Positions 8,116 through 16,339 of a stretch of 64,000 nucleotides of DNA are shown in pieces. This DNA comes from JAWMQL01 sp033283165 (GTDB taxonomy: Bacteria > Pseudomonadota > Gammaproteobacteria > Pseudomonadales > Halieaceae). The notes under the pieces are model-generated. The model saw only the letters and a program-made list of their open reading frames with translations, did not search any database and had not been told where the DNA came from. Both the position numbers and the translations under genes were made by a program. Position 1 is the stretch's first letter. The number at the start of each line of letters is the position of its first letter. The stretch lies in NCBI GenBank assembly GCA_033283165.1, contig JAWMQL010000010.1, positions 124,001 through 188,000 of the forward strand, in the 5' to 3' direction.

Positions 8116-9321
8116 ATGCAAGCAGAACAGATCAATCCCTATTCCCTGGGCTCCCCGCGAGCGGAACAATTACTGCAGGCAGCCCGTGCCATGGGCCCGG
8201 CGCTGCGCGCACGCGCGCCCCAGTGCAAAGCCGAGAGCCGGGTGCCGGACGCCACCATCCAGGATTTTCACGACGCCGGCTTTTTCAAGATACTGCAGCC
8301 TGAGCAGTGGGGCGGATACGCCATGGATCCACAGGTCTTCTACGCTGTCGGGCTGGAGGTTGCAAAACATTGCATGTCCAGTGCCTGGGTGTTGGGGGTG
8401 GTGGCGGTACACAACTGGCAGCTGGCGGTCTTTGATGACCAGGCAGCTCAGGACGTCTGGGCGGAAGACCCCTCTGTACTGATTTCATCCTCCTACGCCC
8501 CTGTGGGTAAGGTCAAGGTAGTTGATGGCGGTTTCAGGTTGAGCGGCCGCTGGAGCTTTTCCAGTGGCTCGGAGCACTGCCGCTGGGCCTTCCTGGGCGC
8601 GGTGGTGCCCACCCCCGAGGCGCCTTTTGATATGTCCAACTACCGCACCTTTCTGGTGCCGATTGAAGACTACGAGATCGTTCACAACTGGGACGTGGTG
8701 GGACTGCAGGGTACCGGCAGCCACGATATCGTGGTGAAGGACGCTTTCGTGCCGGAGCATCGCACCCACAAGTCCATGGACGGCTTCCTCTGTGATAACC
8801 CTGGCAATGCGGTCAATACCGCCCCCCTGTACCGGATGCCCTTTATGCAGGTCTTTGTGCGGGCCGTGTGCACGGCCTCGCTGGGGGCACTGGAGGGCTC
8901 CCTTGAGTCCTTCATCGAGGTGGCAAAAACCCGCCAGGTGGGCCCGAACAAGATGATGGACGATCCGTTTGCACGGGTGCTGGCGGCAGAGGTCCGGGCG
9001 TCGATCGAGGAGATGAAGCTGACCATGTTGCGCAATTTCGACGCCATGATGGCGTGCACCCGGGCCGGTGCGCCCATCCCGGTTGACGACCGCATCCGCT
9101 ATCGCTATGACTCTGCCGTGGTGGCGGACCGGTGCCTGGAGCTCTCCGGCAGGATGCTGAAGGCCGCCGGCAGTGGCGGCATCCGCGAGGGCAGCGAGCT
9201 GCTGGCGCGGCACCTGGACATCCTGTGCAGCCAGGCCCACGTGGCCAACCATTCGACACCGTTCGCCATGAATCTCGGGGGCACGATGTTCGGGGCAGAG
9301 AATATCGATTACGCCGTCTGA
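8116..9321 (+). CDS. Group D flavin-dependent monooxygenase, oxygenase component (HsaA-like)
   Basis: A 401-residue acyl-CoA-dehydrogenase-fold protein. It resembles two-component phenol-type hydroxylases such as HsaA/TesA2 of steroid degradation: Acyl-CoA_dh_N-like helices up to about residue 110, the RLSGRWSFSSGSEHCRWAFLGAVV beta region, VGLQGTGSHDIVV, and a C-terminal four-helix domain. Such enzymes use reduced FMN from a separate reductase to hydroxylate an aromatic ring ortho to a phenol. No reductase gene is in the window. I chose the ATG at 8116 over an upstream GTG at 8101. A TATAAA lies at 8070-8075. An acyl-CoA dehydrogenase proper is less likely. Confidence 0.82.
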   Translation: MQAEQINPYSLGSPRAEQLLQAARAMGPALRARAPQCKAESRVPDATIQDFHDAGFFKILQPEQWGGYAMDPQVFYAVGLEVAKHCMSSAWVLGVVAVHNWQLAVFDDQAAQDVWAEDPSVLISSSYAPVGKVKVVDGGFRLSGRWSFSSGSEHCRWAFLGAVVPTPEAPFDMSNYRTFLVPIEDYEIVHNWDVVGLQGTGSHDIVVKDAFVPEHRTHKSMDGFLCDNPGNAVNTAPLYRMPFMQVFVRAVCTASLGALEGSLESFIEVAKTRQVGPNKMMDDPFARVLAAEVRASIEEMKLTMLRNFDAMMACTRAGAPIPVDDRIRYRYDSAVVADRCLELSGRMLKAAGSGGIREGSELLARHLDILCSQAHVANHSTPFAMNLGGTMFGAENIDYAV

Positions 9322-9334
9322 ACAGGAGAACAAC

Positions 9335-10168
9335 ATGGGAATGATAGGCAGATTGCCGGAGGGCCAGTACGCCGATTGCGCCAACGGCTACCGGATCCAC
9401 TACCTGGACGAGGGGCAAGGCGAGGTGGTGGTGTTCCTGCACGGCTCCGGGCCGGGCGCCAGTGGCTACAGCAACTTCAAGGGCAATTTTCCTTTCCTGG
9501 TTGAGGCAGGCTATCGCTGCATCGTGCCGGACCACATTGGCTACGGCTTTTCCGACAAGCCTGACGACCGGGACCATCCCCTGTCGTTCTTCGTCGAGTG
9601 TATAAAGCAGACCCTGGACGTGGCCGGGGTAGGGCGCTGCACGCTGGTGGGTAATTCCCTGGGTGGCGCGATCGCCATCGGCCTGGCGCTGGAATATCCG
9701 GACCTGGTGGAGAAACTCATCCTGATGGCGCCGGGAGGCCTGAGTGAAATGCAGGAATACCAGGCCATGCCGGGCATGCAGAAGGTATTCCAGGTATTCG
9801 GCTCCGGACAGGCGGTTACTCCCGAGGTCATGAAGGACCTGTTCGCCACCGGGCTGATGCACGATCCCAGATACGCCACCGACGAGCTGGTCGAGGAGCG
9901 TATGCAGATCATGCAGATCATGAATGGCCACGTGATGGCGACGATGCAGGTTCCCGTGCTGGTGGACCGGTTGCACGAGATTGCCTGTCCTGTGCTGGGT
10001 TTCTGGGGCATGGATGAAAAAATGATGCCGGAAAACGGCATTATGGCCATGGCTCACAACCTGCGTCAGCTGCGGCTGATCCTGGTCACCCAGTGCGGTC
10101 ACTGGGTGATGGTGGAGCACGAGGGTATGTTCAATCGGGCCTGCCTGGATTTCCTCCAGCATGGATAG
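9335..10168 (+). CDS. Meta-cleavage product hydrolase (HsaD/BphD-like alpha/beta hydrolase)
   Basis: A 277-residue alpha/beta hydrolase, starting at an ATG with AGGAG nine bases upstream. The oxyanion motif HGSGPGASGYSNF matches C-C bond hydrolases (MhpC/BphD/HsaD). The triad is Ser108 in GNSLGG, Asp227 in GMDEK and His256 in CGHWV. These enzymes split the ring-opened 2-hydroxy-6-oxo-dienoate into a carboxylic acid and 2-hydroxypenta-2,4-dienoate (or a homologue). The stop overlaps the hydratase start by eight bases, showing tight coupling with the next step. Confidence 0.9.
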   Translation: MGMIGRLPEGQYADCANGYRIHYLDEGQGEVVVFLHGSGPGASGYSNFKGNFPFLVEAGYRCIVPDHIGYGFSDKPDDRDHPLSFFVECIKQTLDVAGVGRCTLVGNSLGGAIAIGLALEYPDLVEKLILMAPGGLSEMQEYQAMPGMQKVFQVFGSGQAVTPEVMKDLFATGLMHDPRYATDELVEERMQIMQIMNGHVMATMQVPVLVDRLHEIACPVLGFWGMDEKMMPENGIMAMAHNLRQLRLILVTQCGHWVMVEHEGMFNRACLDFLQHG

Positions 10169-10949
10169 GGAGCGCATAGAGCAACTGGGCGACGAGCTGT
10201 ACCAGGCGCTTCGCACCTGCCGCACCCTGGCCCCGCTGACAGACCGTGAACGCGATATCAGCATCGAGGATGCCTACCACATCAGCCAGCGCATGGTGGG
10301 CCGGCGGGTGGAACTGGACGGCGAGCGCATCGTAGGCAAGAAGATCGGCGTCACCTCCAAACCGGTGCAGGAGATGCTGGGGGTTTACCAGCCCGACTTC
10401 GGTTTCCTGACCGACGCCATGGTTTGCGAAGACGGCGCCGATATTCCCATTGCCGGGCACCTGATCCAGCCCCGGGCCGAGGGCGAGATCGCCTTTCGCC
10501 TGAACAGTGACCTGGTGGGGCCGGGAGTCACCGAGGCGGACGTGCTGGATGCCACCGAGACCATCATGCCCTGTTTCGAGATCGTTGATTCCCGTATCCA
10601 CGACTGGCAGATAAAGATCCAGGACACGGTGGCCGATAATGCCTCCTGCGGGGTATACGTGCTGGGTCGAACTGAGGTGGACCCCCGGGATTACGATCTG
10701 CCCAACCTGAAAATGCGCATTTACAAGAACGGCGAATTACACTCCGAGGGCCTGGGCAGCGCCGTGCAGGGCAACCCACTGACTGCGGTGGCCTGGCTGG
10801 CCAATACCCTGGGCGAATTCGGGATACCGTTCAAAAGCGGCGAGGTGATCCTGTCCGGCTCCCTGGCGCCTCTGATCCCGGTCGTGGCCGGCGACGAGAT
10901 GTCACTGGAGATCGAGGGCATCGGCGGCTGCAGCTGCCGCTTCACTTAG
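10161..10949 (+). CDS. 2-keto-4-pentenoate hydratase family (HsaE/MhpD/DmpE-like)
   Basis: A 262-residue hydratase of the fumarylacetoacetase-related fold. Conserved segments include ISQRMVGRR, GKKIGVTSKPVQEMLGVYQPDFGFLTDAM, QPRAEGEIAFRL with metal-ligand glutamates, and the C-terminal GNPLTAVAWLANTLGEFG. It adds water to 2-hydroxypenta-2,4-dienoate (or 2-hydroxyhexa-2,4-dienoate in steroid routes) to give 4-hydroxy-2-oxo acids for the downstream aldolase. The 4-oxalocrotonate decarboxylase branch of the same family is the alternative, but the neighbouring hydrolase and aldolase favour the hydratase. Confidence 0.9.
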   Translation: MDRERIEQLGDELYQALRTCRTLAPLTDRERDISIEDAYHISQRMVGRRVELDGERIVGKKIGVTSKPVQEMLGVYQPDFGFLTDAMVCEDGADIPIAGHLIQPRAEGEIAFRLNSDLVGPGVTEADVLDATETIMPCFEIVDSRIHDWQIKIQDTVADNASCGVYVLGRTEVDPRDYDLPNLKMRIYKNGELHSEGLGSAVQGNPLTAVAWLANTLGEFGIPFKSGEVILSGSLAPLIPVVAGDEMSLEIEGIGGCSCRFT

Positions 10950-10980
10950 CGCGGTGTATTCTGATTGAGCTGTGATCGAG

Positions 10981-11090
10981 GCTGTGGGGTCGGGATATGG
11001 TTTCAGGACCGTGTGAGCCACGGACGGCGAACTCGAGCCCCCACGGACGGGTTTACGGCGTGTCCGGAAACCATATCCCGGCCCCGCAGC
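10981..11090. repeat. 110-bp palindromic intergenic element
   Basis: Two 29-base arms (10981-11009 and 11062-11090) are reverse complements apart from three positions, two of which would be G-U pairs in RNA. They enclose 52 bases containing the segments GTGAGCCACGGACGGCGAA and CCCACGGACGGGTTTACGG. The look is that of a mobile palindromic or MITE-like unit found in intergenic regions of several marine gammaproteobacteria (from memory, not searched). It fills most of the gap between the hydratase and acetaldehyde dehydrogenase genes. Confidence 0.85.
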
Positions 11091-11115
11091 CGGAAATCGA
11101 AGGAAATGACAAGGT

Positions 11116-12024
11116 ATGAGTGAGAAGATCAAAGCGGCCATCATCGGCCCCGGCAACATCGGCACCGACCTGCTGATGAAAGCGATGCGCAGCGAGCTGA
11201 TCGAACCGGTGTGGATGGTGGGGGTCATTCCCGACTCACCCGGTCTGGCCCGGGCCGCGGAACTGGGCCTGAAGACCACCGCCGAGGGCGTGGACGGCAT
11301 GCTGCCGACCATGAAAGCCGACGGTGTGCAGATCTGCTTCGACGCCACGTCCGCCTACGTGCACGCGGAGAACAGCCGCAAGGTGAACGAGCAGGGCGCG
11401 GTGATGATCGACCTCACCCCGGCGGCCATCGGGCCTTTCTGCGTGCCACCGGTGAATCTGGCCGAGGCCGTGGCGCAGCGGGCCATGAACGTCAACATGG
11501 TGACCTGCGGCGGCCAGGCCACGATCCCGCTGGTGGCGGCGGTCAGCCGGGTGCAGCCGGTGTCCTACGCGGAAATCGTCGCCACGGTGAGTTCGAAGTC
11601 GGCCGGGCCCGGCACCCGCAAGAATATCGACGAGTTTACCCGCACCACGGCGCGCGGCATCGAGATCGTCGGCGGGGCGGCCGAGGGTAAGGCCATTATC
11701 ATTATCAATCCGGCGGAACCGCCATTGATCATGCGCGATACCATCCACTGCCTGACCGTCGACGAGCCGGACCAGGCCGCGATCACGCAATCGGTACAGG
11801 ACATGATTGCCGAGGTGCAGCAGTACGTGCCCGGCTATACCCTCAAGAACGGCCCGGTGTTCGATGACCGGCGGGTATCCATCTACATGGAGGTGGAAGG
11901 GCTGGGGGATTTCCTGCCGAAGTATGCGGGTAACCTGGACATCATGACCGCGGCCGGCCTGCGCACCGCAGAGCTGTACGCGCAGGAAATCCTGGCGGGT
12001 AATTTCACCCCGGCAGCGGCCTGA
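11116..12024 (+). CDS. Acetaldehyde/propionaldehyde dehydrogenase (acylating)
   Basis: A 302-residue DmpF/MhpF/HsaG-type enzyme that converts the aldehyde made by the adjacent aldolase to acyl-CoA with NAD and CoA. It has the N-terminal Rossmann motif IIGPGNIGTDLL and the catalytic cysteine Cys131 in VNMVTCGGQATIPLV. The dimer and partner-contact region is SSKSAGPGTRKNIDEFTRTTA, followed by INPAEPPLIMRDT. It ends 14 bases before the aldolase ATG; the two enzymes form a channelled heterotetramer in known systems. The palindromic element lies immediately upstream. Confidence 0.95.
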   Translation: MSEKIKAAIIGPGNIGTDLLMKAMRSELIEPVWMVGVIPDSPGLARAAELGLKTTAEGVDGMLPTMKADGVQICFDATSAYVHAENSRKVNEQGAVMIDLTPAAIGPFCVPPVNLAEAVAQRAMNVNMVTCGGQATIPLVAAVSRVQPVSYAEIVATVSSKSAGPGTRKNIDEFTRTTARGIEIVGGAAEGKAIIIINPAEPPLIMRDTIHCLTVDEPDQAAITQSVQDMIAEVQQYVPGYTLKNGPVFDDRRVSIYMEVEGLGDFLPKYAGNLDIMTAAGLRTAELYAQEILAGNFTPAAA

Positions 12025-12038
12025 CAGGAGTGGCGAAC

Positions 12039-13070
12039 ATGGATTTGCAAGGCAGGAAAATTACTGTTCACGATATGTGCCTGCGCGACGGGATGCATCC
12101 CAAGCGGCACCAGATCACGGTGGCGGAGATGGTCACCATCGCCAAAGCGATGGACGAGGCCGGAGTGCCCATGATCGAGGTGACCCACGGCGATGGCCTG
12201 GGCGGCGCCAGCGTGAATTACGGCTTCCCGGCGGCCAGCGACCAGGAGTACCTGAGCGCGGTCTGCCGGGAGATGAAGCAGGCCAGGGTGTCCGCCCTGT
12301 TGTTGCCCGGCATCGGCACCGTCGATCACCTGCAGATGGCGGTGGATTGCGGGATCTCGACCATCCGGGTGGCCACCCACTGCACCGAGGCGGACGTCTC
12401 CGAGCAGCACATCAGCATGGCGGCGAAGATCGACGGACTGGATACGGTCGGTTTCCTGATGATGGCGCACATGATCGAGCCGGAGGAACTGCTGGCACAG
12501 CTCAAGCTGATGGAAGGCTACGGTGCCAACTGCGTGTATATCACGGATTCAGCGGGCTACATGCTGCCGGACGATGTCACCGCCCGGGTGGCCCTGGCGC
12601 GGGCGGAACTGAAGCCGGAAACGGAACTCGGTTTTCACGGCCATCACAACCTCGCCATGGGCGTGGCCAACTCCATCGCCGCGGTGGCGGCCGGGGCGAA
12701 CCGCATCGACGGCTCCCTGGCGGGACTCGGTGCGGGCGCCGGCAATACGCCGCTGGAGGTGTTCATCGCCGTGTGTGACCGGATGGGTATCGAGACCGGG
12801 GTGGACACCTTCAAGGCCATGGACATTGCCGAGGACCTGATCGTGCCGCTGATGGACGACCTGGTGCGGATTGACCGGGATGCCCTGACCCTGGGGTATG
12901 CGGGGGTGTATTCCAGTTTCCTGCTCTTTGCCAAGCGCAGTGCGGCGAAATACGGCCTGTCCTCGCGGGATATCCTGGTGGAACTGGGCCGGCGCAAGAC
13001 CGTCGGCGGCCAGGAGGATATGATCGAGGACCTGGCCCTGGATATGGCGCGGGAGCAGGGGAAGCTCTAG
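12039..13070 (+). CDS. 4-hydroxy-2-oxovalerate aldolase
   Basis: A 343-residue DmpG/MhpE/HsaF-type class II aldolase. It has the TIM-barrel HMGL-like motif VHDMCLRDGMHPKRHQ (catalytic Arg and Asp), the metal-binding HGHHNLAMG, and the DmpG communication domain at the C-terminus (ILVELGRRKTVGGQEDMIEDLAL). It splits 4-hydroxy-2-oxo acids to pyruvate plus an aldehyde that is passed to the preceding dehydrogenase. A GTG at 12030 is in frame, but CAGGAG ends there, so the ATG at 12039 is the better start. Confidence 0.95.
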   Translation: MDLQGRKITVHDMCLRDGMHPKRHQITVAEMVTIAKAMDEAGVPMIEVTHGDGLGGASVNYGFPAASDQEYLSAVCREMKQARVSALLLPGIGTVDHLQMAVDCGISTIRVATHCTEADVSEQHISMAAKIDGLDTVGFLMMAHMIEPEELLAQLKLMEGYGANCVYITDSAGYMLPDDVTARVALARAELKPETELGFHGHHNLAMGVANSIAAVAAGANRIDGSLAGLGAGAGNTPLEVFIAVCDRMGIETGVDTFKAMDIAEDLIVPLMDDLVRIDRDALTLGYAGVYSSFLLFAKRSAAKYGLSSRDILVELGRRKTVGGQEDMIEDLALDMAREQGKL

Positions 13071-13115
13071 ACTCCGTCGATCGGGGCCCGCAGGGGCCGG
13101 GCAAAGGAGTCCGGA

Positions 13116-13790
13116 ATGCCACCGTCGGTAAAGCTGGTTCTCGGCAACAAGAATTATTCCTCGTGGTCGCTGCGCGCCTGGTTGGCGCTGCGCAAGTCGG
13201 GCCATCCGTTCGAGGAGCTGGTACTGCCACTGGATACGCCGGAATTCGCAGCCGCGATCGGCGACTATTCGCCAGCGGGGCGGGTGCCGGTGCTCTGGCA
13301 CGGCGAGCTTTGTGTATGGGATTCACTGGCTATCTGCGAGTACGTGAACGAACAGTTCGCGGCAGGGCAGCTGTGGCCGGGTGACCCCGCCACGAGGGCC
13401 AGGGGACGCAGCCTGGCGGCTGAGATGCACGCGGGCTTTGCCTGTCTGCGCGCCGAGATGCCGATGAACATTCGCGCCCGCCGGGAAGTGCCCCTGACGC
13501 CGGGACTGGGCCGGGACCTGCAGCGCCTGTTTGAGATGTGGAGTTCCAGCCGCGAGCAGTACCGTGCCGATGGCGCCTGGCTGCTGGGTCAGTTCAGTAT
13601 CGCCGACGCCATGTTTGCGCCGGTACTCATGCGCCTGCTGACCTACGGTGTCCGGTTGCCCCCGGCGGTGGCGGAATACGTCGATACCGTGCGCAATGAC
13701 CCGGATATGGCTGACTGGATCGCCGCCGCGCAAGCGGAAAGCTGGGTGGTGGCTGCGGATGAGGCCGGGGTTGAGGGACCCGGTGACTGA
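13116..13790 (+). CDS. Glutathione S-transferase
   Basis: A 224-residue GST-fold protein. The thioredoxin-like N-terminal domain has NKNYSSWSLRAWLALRKSG with the likely catalytic serine in the SSWS segment. It continues with the cis-proline region GRVPVLWHGE and the glutathione-contact WDSLAICEYVNEQF. The C-terminal helical domain runs from about residue 90. The start ATG has AAAGGAG upstream. It follows the aldolase by 45 bases and overlaps the TauE-type gene by eight bases, so it may belong to the catabolic operon. Its substrate is unknown. Confidence 0.9.
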   Translation: MPPSVKLVLGNKNYSSWSLRAWLALRKSGHPFEELVLPLDTPEFAAAIGDYSPAGRVPVLWHGELCVWDSLAICEYVNEQFAAGQLWPGDPATRARGRSLAAEMHAGFACLRAEMPMNIRARREVPLTPGLGRDLQRLFEMWSSSREQYRADGAWLLGQFSIADAMFAPVLMRLLTYGVRLPPAVAEYVDTVRNDPDMADWIAAAQAESWVVAADEAGVEGPGD

Positions 13791-14496
13791 ATACACCCTG
13801 ATTCCGGTCGCCTTCCTGACCTCCTGCCTGGCCGGTGCAATCGGTATGGGGGGCGGGGTGCTGCTCATAACGCTGATGCCAGGCCTTGTCCCCGCCGCTG
13901 CCATCCTGCCCGTGCACGGAGCGACGCAGCTGGCCAGTAACCTGTCACGGGCGCTGTTCGGCTGGCGTCATGTGGACTGGAGCCTGGTGCCCCCTCTGTT
14001 ACTGGGTTCGTTGCTGGGCGCCGCCCTCGGTGGTTCCATCTACGCCAGCCTCGACCTGCAGTGGCTGCCCGCAGTAATCGGTGTGCTGATCCTGGTGCTC
14101 ACCTGGGTGCCCCTGCCCGGACCCACGGGCGCAGGGCTTCCGGCGCTGACCCTGCTCGGCTTCTACCAGACCGGGCTGGGCATGGTGGCGGGAGCTACCG
14201 GGCCACTGGGTGCGGCGGTTCTGGCCACCCGCAGCAGAGAACGGGACTGGCTGGTAGTGAACACGGCGGTCTACATGACCATCAATCACGCCCTCCGGTT
14301 GTCCGCGTTTGTGCTGTTGGGATTCAGTCTGGGTGCCTACTGGCAACTGCTGTTCGGCATGATCGCGGCCGTCGTCGCCGGCTCCTGGATTGGCACCCGG
14401 CTGCGCAGCCGGATACCGCAACTGGATTTTCAGCGGGCATTCCGCGTGCTGGTCAGCGCTCTGGCGCTGCGTATGATTGCCCTTCCTTTTATCTAA
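13783..14496 (+). CDS. TauE/SafE family membrane permease
   Basis: About 237 residues with seven to eight hydrophobic helices. The glycine-rich motif GAIGMGGGVLLITLMP near the N-terminus and a related second copy near GLGMVAGATGPLGAAVLATRSRE are typical of the TauE/SafE (former DUF81) family. Members export sulfite, sulfoacetate or other organic anions; the direction and substrate are not evident here. The start is taken at a GTG with GAGGG five bases upstream, inside the end of the GST gene. An ATG at 13759 is an alternative. Confidence 0.85.
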   Translation: MTEYTLIPVAFLTSCLAGAIGMGGGVLLITLMPGLVPAAAILPVHGATQLASNLSRALFGWRHVDWSLVPPLLLGSLLGAALGGSIYASLDLQWLPAVIGVLILVLTWVPLPGPTGAGLPALTLLGFYQTGLGMVAGATGPLGAAVLATRSRERDWLVVNTAVYMTINHALRLSAFVLLGFSLGAYWQLLFGMIAAVVAGSWIGTRLRSRIPQLDFQRAFRVLVSALALRMIALPFI

Positions 14497-14517
14497 CGCG
14501 TTCCAGACGGAGGCGCT

Positions 14518-15257
14518 TTGATTATTGATTTGACGGTACGCCAGCGGGGTACGGCGCTGGGCGTGGTGTCGTACCTCATCTGGGGCTTTTCGGCGCTGTA
14601 CTGGGTCCGCACGGAGCCGGTCAGCTCGCTGGACGTACTGGCCCACCGTGCGCTGTGGTCGGCGCCAGTGGTGCTGTTGATACTGCTGTGGCGCGGCAGG
14701 CTTGGCAGTGCGCTGGCTATTCTACGTCGCCCCCGGTCTTTGGGCCTGATGTCGGCTTCGGCCTCGGTCAACGCGCTCAACTGGGGGATATTCCTGTGGG
14801 CGGTAACTCACGAGCGTTGGGCCTGTCCTTTTCATTCGGCCTGTACGGGGCTATTCGCAAGGGCGTGAACATTGGCTCCGTAGAGGGCCTGTTTATCGAG
14901 TCCCTGTTGATGGCGCCATTCGCCGCGGCCTGGCTGCTGTCCCGGCAGGGGGGTGGGCTGGGCCTGTATGGACTGGAGGTGGACCTGCTGTTGCTTGGTG
15001 CTGGCGTCATTACCGCGGTGCCCCTGATGTGTTATGTCGCCGCCAGTCGACTCTTGCCCCTGACTGATCTCGGCCTGGTGTTTTATATCGGCCCCACCGC
15101 CCAGTTACTGGTGGCCGTGGTGTTCTTCGGCGAACCTTTCACCGGTATCCAGCTGGCCGCCTTCTCACTGGTCTGGGCAGGTTTGCTACTGGTGACCCTG
15201 GACGGCGTGCGGCGCATGCGGAAGGCACGTATAAGTAACATTAAAAATACAACTTAA
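14518..15257 (+). pseudogene. rarD: rarD-type EamA transporter, internally deleted and frameshifted
   Basis: The first part (TTG 14518 behind GGAGG) encodes the RarD N-terminus: GVVSYLIWGFSALYWV, VLAHRALWSAPVVLL, and NWGIFLWAVTHE. It then loses the frame near 14810. The second part is read in another frame from about 14817: ALGLSFSFGLYGAIRK, LLLLGAGVITAVPLMCYVAASRLLPLTDLG, and FYIGPTAQLLVAVVFFGEPF. In intact RarD proteins (about 295 residues) roughly 55 residues separate these parts, including the second EamA half around ASLGYFINPL. That stretch is absent. The simplest reading is a deletion of about 160-170 bases that is not a multiple of three. The product would be nonfunctional. Confidence 0.85.
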
Positions 15258-15320
15258 CCTCATGAAAAAAAAGAATTAATAATAATTTAAATTGAGCGAA
15301 AATCGCGATCGGTCTCGACC

Positions 15321-15369
15321 TTGAGCGAGATCAATGCTCCCCTGACCCCGACTCCCTAGGATAGCGGCC
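15321..15369 (+). promoter_or_regulatory. FNR/Anr-type activated promoter of ompW
   Basis: TTGAGCGAGATCAA at 15321-15334 matches the FNR box TTGAT-N4-ATCAA at nine of ten specified positions. TAGGAT at 15357-15362 fits a -10 box, which places the transcription start near 15369 and the box centre at about -41.5. This is the classic class II activator position. No good -35 hexamer is present, as expected for activator dependence. The ompW ATG follows at 15421. Confidence 0.7.
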
Positions 15370-15420
15370 GTTGGTGCAGTTTTTCTGCGCCCAGGTCCAT
15401 TAGAAGTGAAGGAGTCAATC

Positions 15421-16104
15421 ATGAGGAAAGCATTATCCATGGCGCTGGCAGTGGCCATGGCCGGCGGCAGTCTTGCCGCACACGCCTATGAAGCAGGTGA
15501 CTGGATACTGCGCGCCGGAGCAGCCACGGTTACTCCCAATGACGACAGCGACCGAATTGTCCTGCCGACGGAGCCCCCCACGGTGATCAGGGGTGTCGAG
15601 ATCGACAGCGATACCCAACTGGGCATCGTCGGAGCCTACATGATTGAGGACAAATGGGGCCTCGAGTTGCTGGCCGCCACGCCCTTCGAACACGACGTGG
15701 ACGTCAAGGGCCTGCCCCTGAGCGCCGGCAGCGTCAAGCACCTGCCTCCCACACTGAGCCTGCAGTACTACCCCCGCGGTGGCAACTCCGGCTGGCAGCC
15801 CTATGTCGGGATCGGCCTGAATTACACCTTCATCTACGACGAGAAACTCGACCGCGATCTGAAGGACGCACTCGGTGCCCTGATCGGTGCCGAGAAAGCC
15901 GAACTGGAACTGGAAGATTCCTTTGGTTTCTCCGCCCAGGCGGGTGTGGATTTCCCGATCAACGATCGCTGGGGTATCAACGTGGGTGTCTGGTATATCG
16001 ACATCGATTCCACTGCCCGGATCAAGACCGACGTCGGTCGGGTCAAGTTCGACGTGGATATCGATCCCTGGGTTTACAACGTGGGGATTGCCTACAAGTT
16101 TTAA
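15421..16104 (+). CDS. ompW: OmpW-family outer membrane protein
   Basis: A 227-residue eight-stranded barrel porin. The signal peptide is MRKALSMALAVAMAGGSLAAHA, and the mature start YEAGDWILRAGAATVTPND is typical of OmpW. The PTLSLQYYPRGGNSGWQPYVGIGLNYTF segment and the C-terminal WVYNVGIAYKF with terminal Phe are barrel signatures. The start is the ATG behind GAAGGAG. OmpW/OprG proteins allow passage of small hydrophobic molecules and are often induced at low oxygen, which agrees with the FNR-type site upstream. A strong terminator follows. Confidence 0.95.
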   Translation: MRKALSMALAVAMAGGSLAAHAYEAGDWILRAGAATVTPNDDSDRIVLPTEPPTVIRGVEIDSDTQLGIVGAYMIEDKWGLELLAATPFEHDVDVKGLPLSAGSVKHLPPTLSLQYYPRGGNSGWQPYVGIGLNYTFIYDEKLDRDLKDALGALIGAEKAELELEDSFGFSAQAGVDFPINDRWGINVGVWYIDIDSTARIKTDVGRVKFDVDIDPWVYNVGIAYKF

Positions 16105-16143
16105 CCCCATCTGGCCGGCTCACCTACGGCCACATGGTGCCTG

Positions 16144-16174
16144 GCCCCGCTGATTTTTCAGCGGGGCTTTTTTA
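16144..16174 (+). terminator. Rho-independent terminator of ompW
   Basis: A ten-pair stem GCCCCGCTGA/TCAGCGGGGC with a TTTT loop is followed by CTTTTTT. It begins about 40 bases after the ompW stop. Confidence 0.93.
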
Positions 16175-16186
16175 TGGCCAAGCACA

Positions 16187-16248
16187 GCTATTTCGGGGAC
16201 AGTTTACTTAATTCCCGCGGGAATTAAGTAAACTGTCCCCGAAATAGC
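16187..16248. repeat. Perfect 62-bp palindrome (REP-like)
   Basis: Two perfectly complementary 31-base arms meet at CCCG|CGGG with no loop. The outer part contains the motif GGGGACAGTTTACTTAATT, a type I associate with ends of REP-associated tyrosine transposase elements in proteobacteria (recalled, not searched). It sits between the ompW terminator and the tRNA promoter. Confidence 0.93.
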
Positions 16249-16264
16249 GGAGCGGATTTTCCCG

Positions 16265-16293
16265 TTGACGCTTATGGGGCTGGTGAGTATCAT
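16265..16293 (+). promoter_or_regulatory. Sigma-70 promoter of the tRNA cluster
   Basis: TTGACG at 16265-16270 and TATCAT at 16288-16293 are separated by 17 bases. The start would fall about 40 bases before tRNA-Pro. Confidence 0.75.
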
Positions 16294-16339
16294 TCGCGCT
16301 CCTGAAAAAGGGCTGATTCGCACGAGTGCGATACGGGTT

